64,000 nucleotides of DNA from Otatea glauca (GCA_036346275.1 CM070723.1:33486176-33550175), one strand, 5' to 3'; positions 1 through 10,607 are shown, numbered from the stretch's first letter. Program-made: numbers and translations. The notes: generated by a model from the letters alone, not told the origin.

Positions 1-1064
1 GGTGTCCGTTTTTGACGTTCTAGTACTCGAATCGAAGAGGACGAAGAGATAGATTTAGAAAAAGTGTCGACCCCAAAAAACGACGTTTAAGGCCTCAAAA
101 CAGCCTCTGAAGTTTCGTTACCCGTTTTCATCGATTTTTCGTTGCTAGTTTGAATTTGTTTTCATTATAGCTTGTGTAATCCTTATTTGCGGTCTATATT
201 TTAGAGTATGCTCATTTGTGACAGTTTGATTCTGAATTTTTTTTAGAAAATAGATATTACATATAATATCAATAGTCACAATCTGTTCTTTTCAGCACAG
301 ATATTATACAATATCAACAGTCAATTCTTTAAGCACAGATAGTCCACATTAGCAATATCTAACACAATATCACATAACATTACCAAATATATATACATTC
401 ACAACAAAAGCATGTCACATTCATAATACACAATAGAACCTAGCGAGGCTCATCACAATCGGTTTTGATATAGAACCGATTATGATGAGGTGATATTATT
501 ACAATCGGTTCTTACTCAGAACTGACACAGATGAGGGAGCCCCTCATCACAATCGATTCATAGCTAGAACCGATTGTGATAACACCCCCTCATCACAATC
601 GATTTTTACTTAGAACCGACACAGATGAGGGTGCCCCTCATCACAATCGGTTCATAGCTAGAACCGATTGTGATAACACCCCCTCATCACAATCGGTTTT
701 TGCTCAGGACCGACACAAATGAGGGGCCTCATCTATGTCGGTTCTGAGAAAGAACCGATTGTGATGAGGGTCACCCTCATCTGTGTCGGTTCTAAGAAAG
801 AACCGACACAGATGAGGGGTGTCATCACAATCGGTTCTATCTAAGAACCGATTGTGATGATGGGCACCCTCATCTGTGTCGGTTCTGAGTAAGAACCGAT
901 TGTGATGACACCCCTCATCATAATCGGTTCTAGCTCAGAACCGATTGTGATGACCTTGTTTCCGAAAATTACAAATTACATACACATATCACAATCGGTT
1001 TTTTCTTCAAAAGTTAGGAACCGACACAAATGAAGCGATAGTGTTGTACCATTCTGTAGTAGTG
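1..1064. mobile_element. CACTA (En/Spm) transposon, right-hand end
   Basis: The segment ends in CATTCTGTAGTAGTG, the reverse complement of a CACTACTACAGAATG terminal inverted repeat, which is typical of grass CACTA elements. Inside the terminus lie about 500 bp of short repeats in both orientations, the expected subterminal transposase-binding zone. No transposase coding is visible in this part. The other end lies outside the window or is lost, so the target duplication cannot be checked. The first 430 bp are AT-rich and otherwise featureless. Confidence 0.75.
430..960. repeat. CACTA subterminal repeat array
   Basis: Two related motifs alternate in direct and inverted orientation. One contains CATCACAATCGGTTC and the other CATCTGTGTCGGTTC. 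Neighbouring inverted copies are joined by a few bases around GGTTCT and AGAACC, so each pair can fold into a hairpin. In En/Spm elements such subterminal repeats bind the TnpA-type protein. That role is inferred from family knowledge. There are no spacers of the regular size expected for CRISPR. Confidence 0.8.
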
Positions 1065-1786
1065 TTTCATATCTTCTTTTTGGCAGACTTCCCTGTAATA
1101 AAACTAATTTGGCAGCCCATCTCCGGTTATTATCAGATTTTGTGTGATTCCACTGGCAAGTTGTGTAGCGTGTCTGTGATATTATTGAAATCACCCTCAG
1201 TAACTCTTTCTTATATACAGATTTAACTAGCTATCACTCAGTATATAAAAGGGGATTACCTCAGCTGGATTCTGCCAAAAAAATTCTGAAGTTTACCTCA
1301 GAATGGTAAATTAAGAACTGCCTTCACAGTTCATTTAGGTTTGCCTTATTGATTTGGTGCTCAAACCAAAATCATTTGAAAAATTGCACCTAGATAGGGT
1401 ATGCTTGCAGTATTACACTAGATATATTTGTCCCTTCAACATATACGTGATCATATGCACAACACAAACACGATCGTAATGTTTCTCCATGTACCAGAAA
1501 ATGTCCAGCTCCAAAACAATATAAATGACATACTCAATAATTAAATCAAGTAACTTTAACAAAGAAATATACAGTCACTTAAACCTGAGTACAAAGCTTC
1601 GACAGATATAAATATAAAAAGTTAATGGAATGGTTTTTGTTTGAACTAACGAAACTAACAATGTACTTCCAAAGGAAATGATGACAACTACTGAAGCCGA
1701 TACTAAACTTGCTTATGTCTTGTCTAACCTTAAAGCCATTCATAATAAATTACATTCTTTTTGCCAACATATGATTCGGTGCTTGA
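1065..1786. other. Spacer downstream of the EIL gene
   Basis: AT-rich sequence between the CACTA terminus and the stop codon of the minus-strand EIL gene. It probably holds the 3' untranslated region of that gene. No convincing coding region or RNA gene was seen, and the short open frames here look random. Confidence 0.5.
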
Positions 1787-4700
1787 TCAACTTGGGTACT
1801 TTGTGTTATCTCTGTTTGCATCAGGTTGATCAAGAATATATTGGATATCCATCTGTTTATTAACATATTCGTCTTGAAACCATTTGTCGAGGGCCCATGA
1901 GCTATTATCATCACCACCCATCAGTATGTCTCCATGCCAACTGTAAAGTTCTACAGAAGGAACTATTGCAGTGTTAATTAAGTAGGTGAGTCATGTATAC
2001 TTCCAAAAATGAGAAATTTAACCTGATTTGTAAGCACCAGATATACCTGTGTTCAGTGCAATTTCATTATTAATGTTCTCGTCACCAATTCCGTGGTCAC
2101 CCGGCGTGACTGAATATACAGTTGTTGTAACATTCCAGTATTAGTCAAGTGATCTTACATATGCATATATAAGCAATTTGATTAACAGTTACCATACCTC
2201 CATAATGTGCCAATTCACTCTCCTGCGTAGTATTATTGTTAGGGCTCATGAAAATGCTGTCACCTCCATGGTCTGGGTCATTGGGTATCTCTGGATACCC
2301 TTCAGTTGGGATCATTTCAGTTGGGTCACTGTGTGTTGTTGGAAATACAACTGCTGGAGAATCTATCGTAGGTGTTAAAACAAAAGAACAATCCTATTAA
2401 TTACCACATTTTTGTGCCCATTGGTGAATATTTGATATTAGAGTACTGCAGTATTGATTAGGTAAACATTGCATTAAAAAGGTAAAAAGAGAAAGGTAAA
2501 CATTGCATTAAAAGGTAAAAAAGAGACATTCTATAAAATACAGTATTAGGTTGCAATACACCATGGTCATGATTCAAGTTATTTCCACCAGTTCTGTTGT
2601 CATTGTTCATTGCTGAATATCCAATTGAAGGAGCATTGCAGTGTTAATATTGTTTCGAAAGGAAAAAGGAAATTGTTGAGCCGCATCTCAATGATTTAAT
2701 CAACAAAAATGTACCTGTTTTCTTTGGCATGGCACTGTCATATCTGAAAATGCTTCCCATATCTTCAGCTGTATTGTCATTGACCATTACTCAATATACA
2801 CTTTCTAAAGTATTGCGGTCTTTATTTTTTGCAAAATACGTTAAAAGCAAAGTAAAAAAAATGATTGCATCACATTTGATCGATTTTATGAACAATTTTC
2901 ATACATGTATTTGGTAGCACTACACCACTTGGATCTTGATTCGAACTGATCCCACTATCATCATGGTAGTCATTCCGTGCTGAAAATGAATTGTTAGGAG
3001 CATTGCAATGTTAATTTGAGATCTAGTTGTGTAATACTCTCATCAGTCACAAAAACATGTCATTTCAGGATATACGTGCAATCAAACTTTTAAAAGTATA
3101 GCTATTGATATCTTTTTAAGTATATATGTAGATTGGATACATGAAAATTTATATGTGTAGATTTGTCTCGAAAAACACTTTTGTAACATTATAATTTTAT
3201 TTTCTTTCATAAATATATTACAAAAAAAGATAGTAATTAGTTACAGTTTTGGAACCGTGTCAATGTAAAAACTTGTTTTTTTGTCTGGAGGGTGTAATTC
3301 TTTTATGTATATTTGCACGATTTTTCAACAGCTTTCCACCTGCATAATGTTGCATGGCCATTGCCCATCAGAGAATGTATAATTACTAGAGTTTCGCAGT
3401 GTTTATTTTGTAGGCGACTCACTGAACAAATAAAAAGATTTCCGTAACATTTTCAGGATTTTCATTAATGTATTATATGTTGCACTGCAATCGTATGGTT
3501 CCAGCTGTTCCTAGCTACCATCTTCAGGGTCATTATGCCTTTCTGAATATCCAGTTTTAGGAGCATTGAAGTATTGATTAGCTATAGAAAAAAAAACACA
3601 ATCACATTAGAGTGATTTTATCTACAAAATTGTACCTGCATTCTGTGGCATGGCGTAGCTGCAGCTACCACCAGCTTTGTCGTCATTTCCTTTTTGCGGG
3701 TTTTCTGTTGCTGGAATATTGCAGAGTTAATTTGGTGGCCAATTCATTGAAAAAGATAAACTAAACTACATAATGTTTCCATGCTTTCATCAACCATTTC
3801 CATACCTGCACCATGTTGAAGTAGACCAGTAAGGCCTTTGTTGTGACTGCCACCAATAATATTGATGCCTGAATCAATTTGCATTACAAGACTGGCGGTA
3901 TAGTTCCTGCTTCCACTAGCTTCTTGGTCATTGTAATTTGCTGAGGATCCAGCTGTAGGAGCATTGCAGTGTTAGCTTGCGCTGTACTTAAAAAAAAACG
4001 TAAAATGCTTTTTTTACCATATTTCCATTATTTTATCAAAGAGTGTCTACCTGTGCCACCATCCTTTTGCTTATTACGCACCAATAGTTTATATCCATCT
4101 TCAGGAGCATTGTTGTGTTGATAGTCGATCAGGTGAACAACAATGCAAATGAAAATATGAAAGAGCCTCTACAAAATCTGCATTATTTTATTGCCAATTT
4201 TTGTATCTGTATTAGGTTGCATTACACCGCTGTGGCCTTTTGTTTTTTCTTCCAGCTTCTTTGTCTATGCATGTTACTGAATTTCCAAATGCAGGAGCAT
4301 TGTACCATTAATTTTAGAGATACTTTCAAAATAAATAAATAAAGAAAACTTTTCACCAAATTTCCACGAATTTTGCTGACGATTTTTACCTGGTGTCAAC
4401 TTATACTCACGGAACAATGGTGGATATGCTGTTGCCAGAGATTGCAATGCAAATAATTAGGAGACCAGAAGCACATCAGATATATTGATGGAGTTATGAA
4501 ATTAACCTTGGATATAATACAGTTGTAGGTCCTGTAAAGAACATTCATACCTTTATTAGGTTGCGCCGTATCACTATGTTCTTCAATTGTGCCACTATCG
4601 TCATGCGTTACCAGAACCTCGTCACCTCTACAAAGAGGGAACGGTACGGGGCAACGCGGGGCGATACCCTCGGCGGCAGCCATCGTGCTGCTGCCACCGC

Positions 4701-5583
4701 CTGTACTTTCAGCGGCATCAAAGCTTTTGCTCCTCGGAGGCCATTTTAGGACATATCCTCCCTCGTTGCCTGTAATAAGAAGTGATGGCTTCATTGGCTT
4801 CGGCTTCCTCTTCTTCTTTTCAACAGGGTTTGGATCCTGTTCCTGTCCATCCGGAATATTCTTCTTCTTCGGCGCCGGCTTCTCAGCTCTCACCAGCGGC
4901 ACGGTTTCTGTCGGGTCTGGGCCGCCGGCGTGCGTCACCATGTACCTTTCACGCTCATGCACGATGGCCGCGTCCCAGGTGTGCGCCTCGGCTGCGGTTA
5001 TGATGTTAGCGACGCTCTTCGCCATCTGCATCGCCAGCGTGAGGCGTGCGAAGTCTGGGGCGATGTTCTTGATCATGGCGACCATGACCACCACCTTGTC
5101 GGCCGCCGACAGGTGGTGCGCCCTCTTGTACGGCGGCGGCGCGGCTCCCTCTCCGAGCTCGGCCCACCACGGCTCGTTCCCGGTCGGCCACCACGGCGCG
5201 GGCTTGGGGTTCTTGCCGAGCATGGGGAACTTCTCTTGCGGTGGATCGCACTTCTTCATCAGCACCTGGACCATGCATGTCAGGACGAGGTTACTGAACT
5301 TCGACAGCTCGCCGGCAAGCGGCAGGGGGGCTTTTGGCGGCTGGTGATCCTGGCCGCTACCATCACCAGCCTCGCACATTTCCTCTGGGATTCTTTCTCC
5401 ACCATCTACAACATCCAGCATCTCAGTGTCACAGGAAGTAGCACCAGTAGTAACGGCAGTCTTGGTTGTTTCCGCGCTGTCATATTTGGCAGTCTTAGCT
5501 GACCGTTCTTGCTCTTCCACGTGATTGATGCTTGTATTTAGTTCATCTATCTGCATGTCAGATTCTTCGAAGGGTTCCATCAT
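1787..5583 (-). CDS. EIN3-like (EIL) transcription factor, multi-exon
   Basis: Probable nuclear transcription factor of the EIN3/EIL family (PF04873), which acts in ethylene or sulfur-deficiency signalling. The large exon (4551-5583, start ATG at 5583) contains CDPPQEKFPMLGKNP, PAPWWPTGNEPWWAELG and PPPYKRAHHLSAADK followed by a helical segment ending TWDAAIVHERE. These match the second half of the EIN3 DNA-binding domain. The N-terminal basic half of the domain is absent, and the lysine-rich motif after PPYK is altered. A KKKRKPKPMK-like stretch further on may be a nuclear signal. My splice model adds 4390-4428, 4051-4098, 3806-3940, 3636-3704, 2905-2979, 2715-2789, 2562-2612, 2198-2350, 2047-2109 and 1787-1950. 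All junctions are phase 1 and the total is 1905 nt (634 codons plus stop), close to the usual EIN3 length. Canonical EIN3/EIL coding regions are normally a single exon, so this structure is unusual. Exon boundaries are inferred from GT/AG sites and open frames. An acceptor CAG lies just before the ATG, so an upstream exon is possible. Confidence 0.7.
3340..3385 (-). pseudogene. Decayed unit of the EIL exon array
   Basis: A unit flanked by CTCTAG and GCAG/GTGG splice-like borders, in register with the exon array, but 46 nt long and therefore not a multiple of three. Including it would shift the frame of all downstream exons. Probably a dead copy now spliced out as intron. Confidence 0.4.
3486..3542 (-). 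pseudogene. Decayed unit of the EIL exon array (internal stop)
   Basis: The sequence after GGATATTCAG reads RHNDPEDGS in the array frame and then meets TAG at 3511-3513. The upstream acceptor motif of its neighbours (CTACAG) has also become CTAAAA. The similarity to live exons is clear, but this copy cannot be coding in that frame. Confidence 0.45.
4207..4276 (-). pseudogene. Decayed unit of the EIL exon array (lost donor)
   Basis: A unit of about 70 nt with the array's GCAACCTAATACAG 3' end, which the end of the main exon at 4551 also resembles. The donor GT is AT here and the length is not divisible by three. An A-rich run probably marks the indel. It is taken as a dead exon. Confidence 0.45.
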
Positions 5584-5723
5584 TTCTGTAATCGGATGGT
5601 AAGCAATGAAACAATTGATATATATAGTTAATCGGTTGATCTTGTACAGACGATAAAAAATGCATGCATAGTTTTTGTTGAATCTGGATTGTATATCATG
5701 GAACAGAGATGCTTAGTTAGTAC

Positions 5724-5946
5724 CTTGTGTGGATTGGAGATCTTTGAAGTCTTCACCACGACAGAAGCTTATACTTGATTTCAAGGTTCTCAATTTTAGA
5801 GCTAAATGGAGAAAAAATTGTATAGTACCAAAAGTTAATATTACTCGATGTCTGGAATCCTGCCTAAGATAAGGTGCTGCATCATTTGCTATCATGGTGT
5901 ATCCAAGCCAACCAAGAGACGTTACTGTATTAATTTGCTGATTCAC
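5724..5946 (-). other. Possible upstream exon of the EIL gene
   Basis: An open frame ends CRGEDFKDLQSTQ followed by a donor-like CACAAG/GTACTA at 5724. Joined to the acceptor before 5583 it would again be a phase-1 junction and read straight into the EIL ATG. It does not resemble the missing basic half of the EIN3 domain. It may be 5' untranslated sequence or an alternative start. No 3' splice site upstream of it stands out. Confidence 0.25.
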
Positions 5947-7476
5947 TACTGCGTGTTCTGGTTTAAGCTTTGCTACAAACGATATGGTTGCTAATTAATT
6001 CATATTCGGAAAAAGAAGTAGCTAAGTAAATGTACTATTTTATTACTTCACCACCAGATGAGATCTGGTAAAAATGTATGAAAATATTTTACGGGCTTAG
6101 AGCGTGATCACAGGACTTTCAGGGCTGTTAAAACAAACATATTTTGTCCGAGAGCTGTCTCCACCAGTTTCTTCAATCAGTCTAAAATGAAGGGAGATTC
6201 AGATATTTGGCAAGATCATGACCATTATATTATTAAGGATTAGTAAAACTAGTTAACAACTTGTTCACCTGCACGGGCTACTTATTTTCGATTTCTATTT
6301 TAATTCGTTTTCATATTTAATATAATCAATACTTATTTTTAACTTAGAATTTAAATTGCTTAAAAATTCGAATGTAGAAGTTGATTCTGAATGAAATTTG
6401 AAATTTAAAACCTCTTTCTATATCAAACAAACAAAATGCACATTACATAGTGTTTGGAAAGAAAAGGTAAGAAAAATAAAAGGATATATTTATTTATCTT
6501 TGTGAGCTGCGAACAGGACAAAACCATGACTTCTGCATGTGGCTTTAGCCTTTGGCTTCACCTTGTATGGTAGGCATCAGATTGATGTAGGAGTCATCTT
6601 TGCATTATTATTTTATTCCATCTTTCAGTATTGAGAGCATAACCTTGTAATTATTTTTAATATATTAAACTTTATTTCTATGGTCTTAGCATTATGGGCT
6701 TCCATGTTCCAGTACAACACTGCAAAGTTTAAACTTTTTATTTAGTTGGATGTCCCCTTCGAACACAATACCATTCACAATCTACAAACATAAAAAAAAA
6801 CTAAAAGTGAGATGATTTGGAATTTTGGCTATGTTGTATATATTTATATTAATTCCTATTTTTGTGCAGAAAATTCCTTATTTTGTTAAAAAAGATAATT
6901 TCATATTCTATACTGAAATTCTAGTTGCACATACAACTTCAAAGTTCTGAAATTATATAAAATTTATATGACATCATTGGAATTTTTATAATTTTAATAC
7001 TTATACGTTTATTCTAATTTGTATACGACATCTTATTACATCTAAGATTTGAATTATGCTTTCTCCGAATTTAATTTAAATGTTGAGTTATTATTTTTCA
7101 ACTTTATATTAATTTCTAATCAAAGTTCAAAATTATATAAAATTTATATGGCATCAATGGATTTTTTTTTCAATTTTAATACCTATACGTTTATTGTAAT
7201 TTGTATATGGCATGTAATAGTAATTGGTATACGACATCTTATTACATTTAAGATTTGATTGTGTTTTCTCTGAATTTAATTTATATTTTGAGTTATTATT
7301 TTAGAAATTTATATTAATTTCTAATGTTTAATGGTATTCCAAATTCGAATTTAATTACTTTTTCAAATTATTTTTTTATTTAATTTTATGTCCAAATTAA
7401 ATTTGATTCTTCGTATGGGTTTATATATTCCAATTTTTATATATATCCTGGTATAATTTTATTTGAGAATTTTAAG
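5947..7476. other. AT-rich intergenic region, promoter side of the EIL gene
   Basis: Very AT-rich, with no gene recognised. It lies upstream of the minus-strand EIL gene and beyond the last coding remnant of the next CACTA element, so it should contain the EIL promoter and the unidentified left end of that transposon. No CACTA terminal repeat was found here. Confidence 0.45.
6940..7330 (+). repeat. Imperfect tandem duplication, about 180 bp
   Basis: Two adjacent copies start at about 6940 and 7121. Both contain AAATTATATAAAATTTATATG, then TACGTTTATT and TACGACATCTTATTACAT, and end near GAGTTATTATTTT. The second copy has a small insertion. It is non-coding AT-rich sequence. Confidence 0.6.
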
Positions 7477-7725
7477 TTAACTCAAAAATAATATTAAATT
7501 TATATCTTTTGATCGATATACTATACAACTCAACTTTGTTAATTTATTTATTTTTATTACTGTAGACACTCTTTGGTCTATGCCTAATGTAGGGAAGCTC
7601 GAATTCCAACTGTGATATAGATTAGTTGGTTTTTTCAATGAGTCCAAGACAAAAATCCTGCTAGCATCTAACTCGATGACGAGGAGGACCCAGTGAAACT
7701 TGCACATATATGTCAACGTAGTCAA
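7477..7725 (-). pseudogene. CACTA Ulp1-like cysteine protease, C-terminal remnant
   Basis: The frame contains FHWVLLVIELDASRIFVLDSL, the His and Asp region of the Ulp1/C48 protease-like domain found at the C-terminus of many plant CACTA proteins. The frame then degenerates. The catalytic cysteine part is not seen. It continues the remnant at 8038-8265. Confidence 0.55.
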
Positions 7726-8037
7726 TTAGTCCCACATCGTGTTACGCAAAAATAGTAAAACAATATTGGAAGTAGGGAAATACATACTTACAGTTATAGG
7801 GTAAAAGTACCGAGGTTTTGTATTGCAGCTTCAAAAAAGTATTAAATAAATAGTCTTCATTATACTGTGGAAAATCCTTTACAAGTTTCTCATTGAGAAG
7901 CCCTGGATCGAGAAATGCTAACTTGTCATTGCCATTTCTTCTACATGTCTTTTCCTACATTCTACATAAGAAATAAGTTAGACATGCAATTAAACGGTAC
8001 AAGAATATACAATAATATACATAGAGACTTACAAAAT

Positions 8038-8265
8038 TCACAGTCTAAGTATATTCACGTTCAAGGCATCTTGCTGGTACAACAAATACAACTTCTCGAA
8101 ACCCACCCAGAAGATGTTATCCCCATTGTGAAAATCCAACACTGTGTATCTGACTGCGAACGCTTCCATACCATCATTAGACCACTGCATGTACCACTGA
8201 TGGACGCGCCATAGTTGTGTTGTTAAGTGGTCTAAATGAGCTGGTTCAACCAGCGGTTTTCCCAT
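8038..8265 (-). pseudogene. CACTA protein remnant before the Ulp1 domain
   Basis: The frame begins GKPLVEPAHLDHLTTQLWRVHQWYM and continues with VRYTVLDFHNGDNIFWVGFEKLYLLYQQDALN. This conserved stretch precedes the Ulp1 protease domain in grass En/Spm-type proteins. Its neighbours on both sides are other pieces of the same protein in different frames. Confidence 0.6.
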
Positions 8266-8458
8266 AAAGAACTTCCACCTTAGACCTTGCTCGTGAGCAC
8301 CATCTTATTGAGCTTCCGACCTCAACGCGTTGGCACTAGCCACCTTCATATATTGCTTTCTGGAGATGCGCTTGCAGTCTGACATTTCGCAAGGTTCAGA
8401 AGCCCGGCCCGTCTTTTTCACTTTTCCCATACTTAAGAAAAACTTCTATGCATTAGCA

Positions 8459-9033
8459 TCAACAAGTCTTCTCAGGTGACGGCATCTTTTTGAAGTGAGA
8501 TATTACACTAGTGCTTATTTGCTTTTTCTGTTTTTCTTCAGTCATCTTAGCTAGTAATTTCTTCTGAGGTTGTGCTGACTTCACAGATGACTGAGATTTC
8601 TTAGACGATGGTGCCAACTTCTGAGATGGTGCTGGTGTTCGATTCTTTTTAGATGTCGGCAGAGGAGTTGGACTTTTTCTGGGTGGTGCCGGCGGAGGAG
8701 TTGGACTTTTTCTGGGTGGTGCCGGCGGAGGTGTTGGACATTTTCTGTGTGGTGGTGACAAGGGCGGGAGGTCTATATGTTTAGAGTACGGTTGATCATC
8801 ATCTTCGTCGTGCTCATCGTCTAAGCCAAACTTAATCAAGTTCTTCCGCCACGTGAGGAAGCCATGCACGTTTTTCCTAGTTTGTTGTTTCTGTCCTCGC
8901 TAGGGATCTCTACATCCATTTTACGGTATTGGCGGACTACACTATCCACTTCGACCCTGGTGAATCCCGACGGTATCGGGCAGCAGTACAAAACCTGCGA
9001 CTCCTCGCATGGGCAAGCCCTGCCCTCAGCCAC
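8459..9033 (-). pseudogene. CACTA second-ORF remnant with proline-rich linker
   Basis: Two overlapping frames carry AEGRACPCEESQVLYCCPIP (8836-9033) and then HGFLTWRKNLIKF followed by an acidic stretch and repeated PTPPPAPPRKS units (8459-8869). Both are characteristic of the long second protein of grass CACTA elements. The PRKSPTPPPAP repeats are imperfect duplications of about 30 bp. A frameshift near 8850 separates the two parts. Confidence 0.65.
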
Positions 9034-9254
9034 CTTGATGGTAATGCCACGTGCAGAAAAATATAGCTTGCACGGTGTTGGTTCTATGATGTCATCTACA
9101 TGAAAATGGAGTCCATACTCTTCGGGAATCCCTGTGGATGTGCACTGCTCTTACGAGCACCAGGACTGATGAGCTGAGGGCTGTCATCGGGTGGCGGTCG
9201 TGAGCTGAGAGATTTCTGTACTACTTGCTCCACAGCCTTATCCAGTTCCGCTCT

Positions 9255-9530
9255 CTATTCCTCTAACGCTCTCGCCATAACAACTTTTATTTGACGATCC
9301 AGTTGATCTTCTCTTATTCTCTTCGGACGCCTATACAAATATGCGTTAGCTGGGAAGCCTTCTTTCCAAGGCACCAAACCAACTCCTCGGGTACGACCAG
9401 GGTGCTCCTTGTTACCCAGGGCTATGGTTAGCTCGTCATTCTCCCTTCGTGGCCTGAAAGAGCCTTGGGAAGAATGCAAACTGCACGTGAACATCTGTGA
9501 TTTTGCGCGACACTTCCTAGTCTCTATCAC
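9255..9530 (-). pseudogene. CACTA second-ORF remnant (plant transposase region)
   Basis: The frame contains DELTIALGNKEHPGRTRGVG and VPWKEGFPANAYLYRRPKR. These match the conserved ALGN-EH-GR-RGVG and W-EGF blocks of plant En/Spm-type proteins. A stop separates it from the piece at 9650-9868. Confidence 0.65.
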
Positions 9531-9649
9531 TTCTAAAGCTTAAGCTGCCATCATCCGATATAGAAGCCCCCCTCCCAAGCAACCAGTGCTTCGATCGTTC
9601 GTTCAACTCGGCCGTTGTAGGAATGATGCCGCTACTTGTTAGTTGTTCT

Positions 9650-9868
9650 TCACCCTATCCCATGCTCGTATTTCTTCACATACCCACCTGTGCCTAGTGT
9701 GTGAAGGTAAATATTCTTATCCACACTTGCCTTGTTCTTTTGACTTACTATCTGGGCTTCTTTAGACCTCTTGTATGACACAAAGTCCTCCCAAAACTCC
9801 CTTAGCTTTGGGTATGTGTCAAAATTTAGCATTTCATTCTTCTTCACATAGTTCTTATTATGCTTCAC
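9650..9868 (-). pseudogene. CACTA plant-transposase (PF03004-like) remnant
   Basis: The frame contains LREFWEDFVSYKRSKEAQ and then YLHTLGTGGYVKKYEHG, a typical pattern of the plant transposase Ptta/En/Spm family. It directly abuts the N-terminal part of tnp2 at 9865. In an intact element the tnp2 DDE core would lie between them, so this junction marks an internal deletion. Confidence 0.65.
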
Positions 9869-10284
9869 TCCGACATTATCGTTATCGATGTCATCATCAT
9901 TGCCCTTATACCGCTTTGCTTTGCAAAAACACAGGCATCCAAGTCTGCAAACTCATTGCGATACAATATGAAATCGTTTGGACATGCGTGTATTCTATGT
10001 ACTTCCAGTCCCAACGGGTAGACAACCTGTTTGGCCTGGTACGTAGTTGCAGGCAACACGTTACCCTCTGTAAGCAAGTCCTCCAAGAGACATAATAGCT
10101 CAGTGAAGCTCTTATCGGACCAACCATTGCTTGTCTTCAACTGTAGTAGTGTAAGCACGGTATGCAGCTTTTTATGCTCCTCCTTGCAGCCAGGGTACAA
10201 TGGTGTTATAGAGTCCTCTACCATACGCTGGAACTTCTGAAACTCTCTTTCACTCGTGAAGTCCACCTCCCCATCACGCAACAT
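9865..10284 (-). pseudogene. CACTA tnp2 transposase, N-terminal remnant
   Basis: Contains ITPLYPGCKEEHKKLHTVLTLLQLK, SNGWSDKSFTELLCLLEDLL, EGNVLPATTYQAKQVV and HACPNDFILYRNEF. These are hallmark blocks of the N-terminal part of plant tnp2 transposases. The CPVC motif and the catalytic domain that normally follow are missing. A frameshift separates it from the upstream remnant at 10335-10607. Confidence 0.75.
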
Positions 10285-10334
10285 TTGATCTAGATCATCT
10301 TCGTGGCTATCAACAAACGTATCTTCAACCGCCG

Positions 10335-10607
10335 TTATATCGTTATCTCCGTCATCTTCATCAATGTGTTGCCCTTCGTGTACAATCTCATTTTCACCGT
10401 GCTCGGTCTAACAGGTATAGCCAGCCTTGAAACCCCTTCGAAGCAAGTGTGCACGTATATGGTAGAAAACAGCTTCTCATTTTTGCAATCAACGCATGGA
10501 CAACACATATAGTCTGCCAACTTCTTCAACTTGTGCGTCGTAGCCGCGTTCAAAAAACAAGTCACACCATTGAAGAACTCTGGGCCACGACGGTCCGTGT
10601 CATACAT
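10335..10607 (-). pseudogene. CACTA transposase-associated domain remnant
   Basis: Starts MYDTDRRGPEFFNGVTCFLN and continues LADYMCCPCVDCKNEKLFS, the transposase-associated domain (PF13963-like) at the N-terminus of tnp2 proteins. The reading frame is lost after the IYVH block. This is the first coding segment of the element, about 1.1 kb inside the terminal repeat at 11715. Confidence 0.7.

Larger units (their letters stand above)
1787..4428 (-). repeat. Tandem array of related small exons in the EIL gene
   Basis: On the minus strand the introns end in variants of a shared block (CTCCTACAGCTGGATATTCAG-like, often preceded by ACTGCAATG). The exons that follow share a pattern of G-Y/S, then N-D, then acidic and glycine residues: examples are SSANYNDQEASGS (3806-3940), MNNDNRTGG (2562-2612), RNDYHDDSG (2905-2979), MVNDNTAEDMGS (2715-2789) and GYPEIPNDPDHGGDS (2198-2350). 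Every functional-looking unit begins with two leftover bases and ends with one, so each is a symmetric 1-1 exon that can be duplicated or skipped without changing frame. The terminal exon (1787-1950) keeps WHGDILMGGDDNSSW and a stop. Introns also carry similar sequence, which points to duplication of exon plus intron units. Confidence 0.65.

Noticed and set aside
430..960. CRISPR-like regular repeats
   Set aside because: The repeats occur in both orientations without uniform spacers and end at a CACTA terminus. The window is a plant nuclear genome.
4507..4531. Mini exon of 25 nt in the EIL gene
   Set aside because: It has AG/GT borders but would change the phase and lead to a stop in the next exon. 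Skipping it keeps every junction in phase 1.
4589..5347. Long plus-strand frame of 252 codons
   Set aside because: It is antisense to the EIN3-domain exon and is open only because of GC-rich codon bias. It has no recognisable motif.
5944..5961. CACTACTGCGTGTTC as the left end of the CACTA element at 7477-11715
   Set aside because: It shares only CACTACT with the terminal repeat, lacks subterminal repeats and has no matching target duplication.
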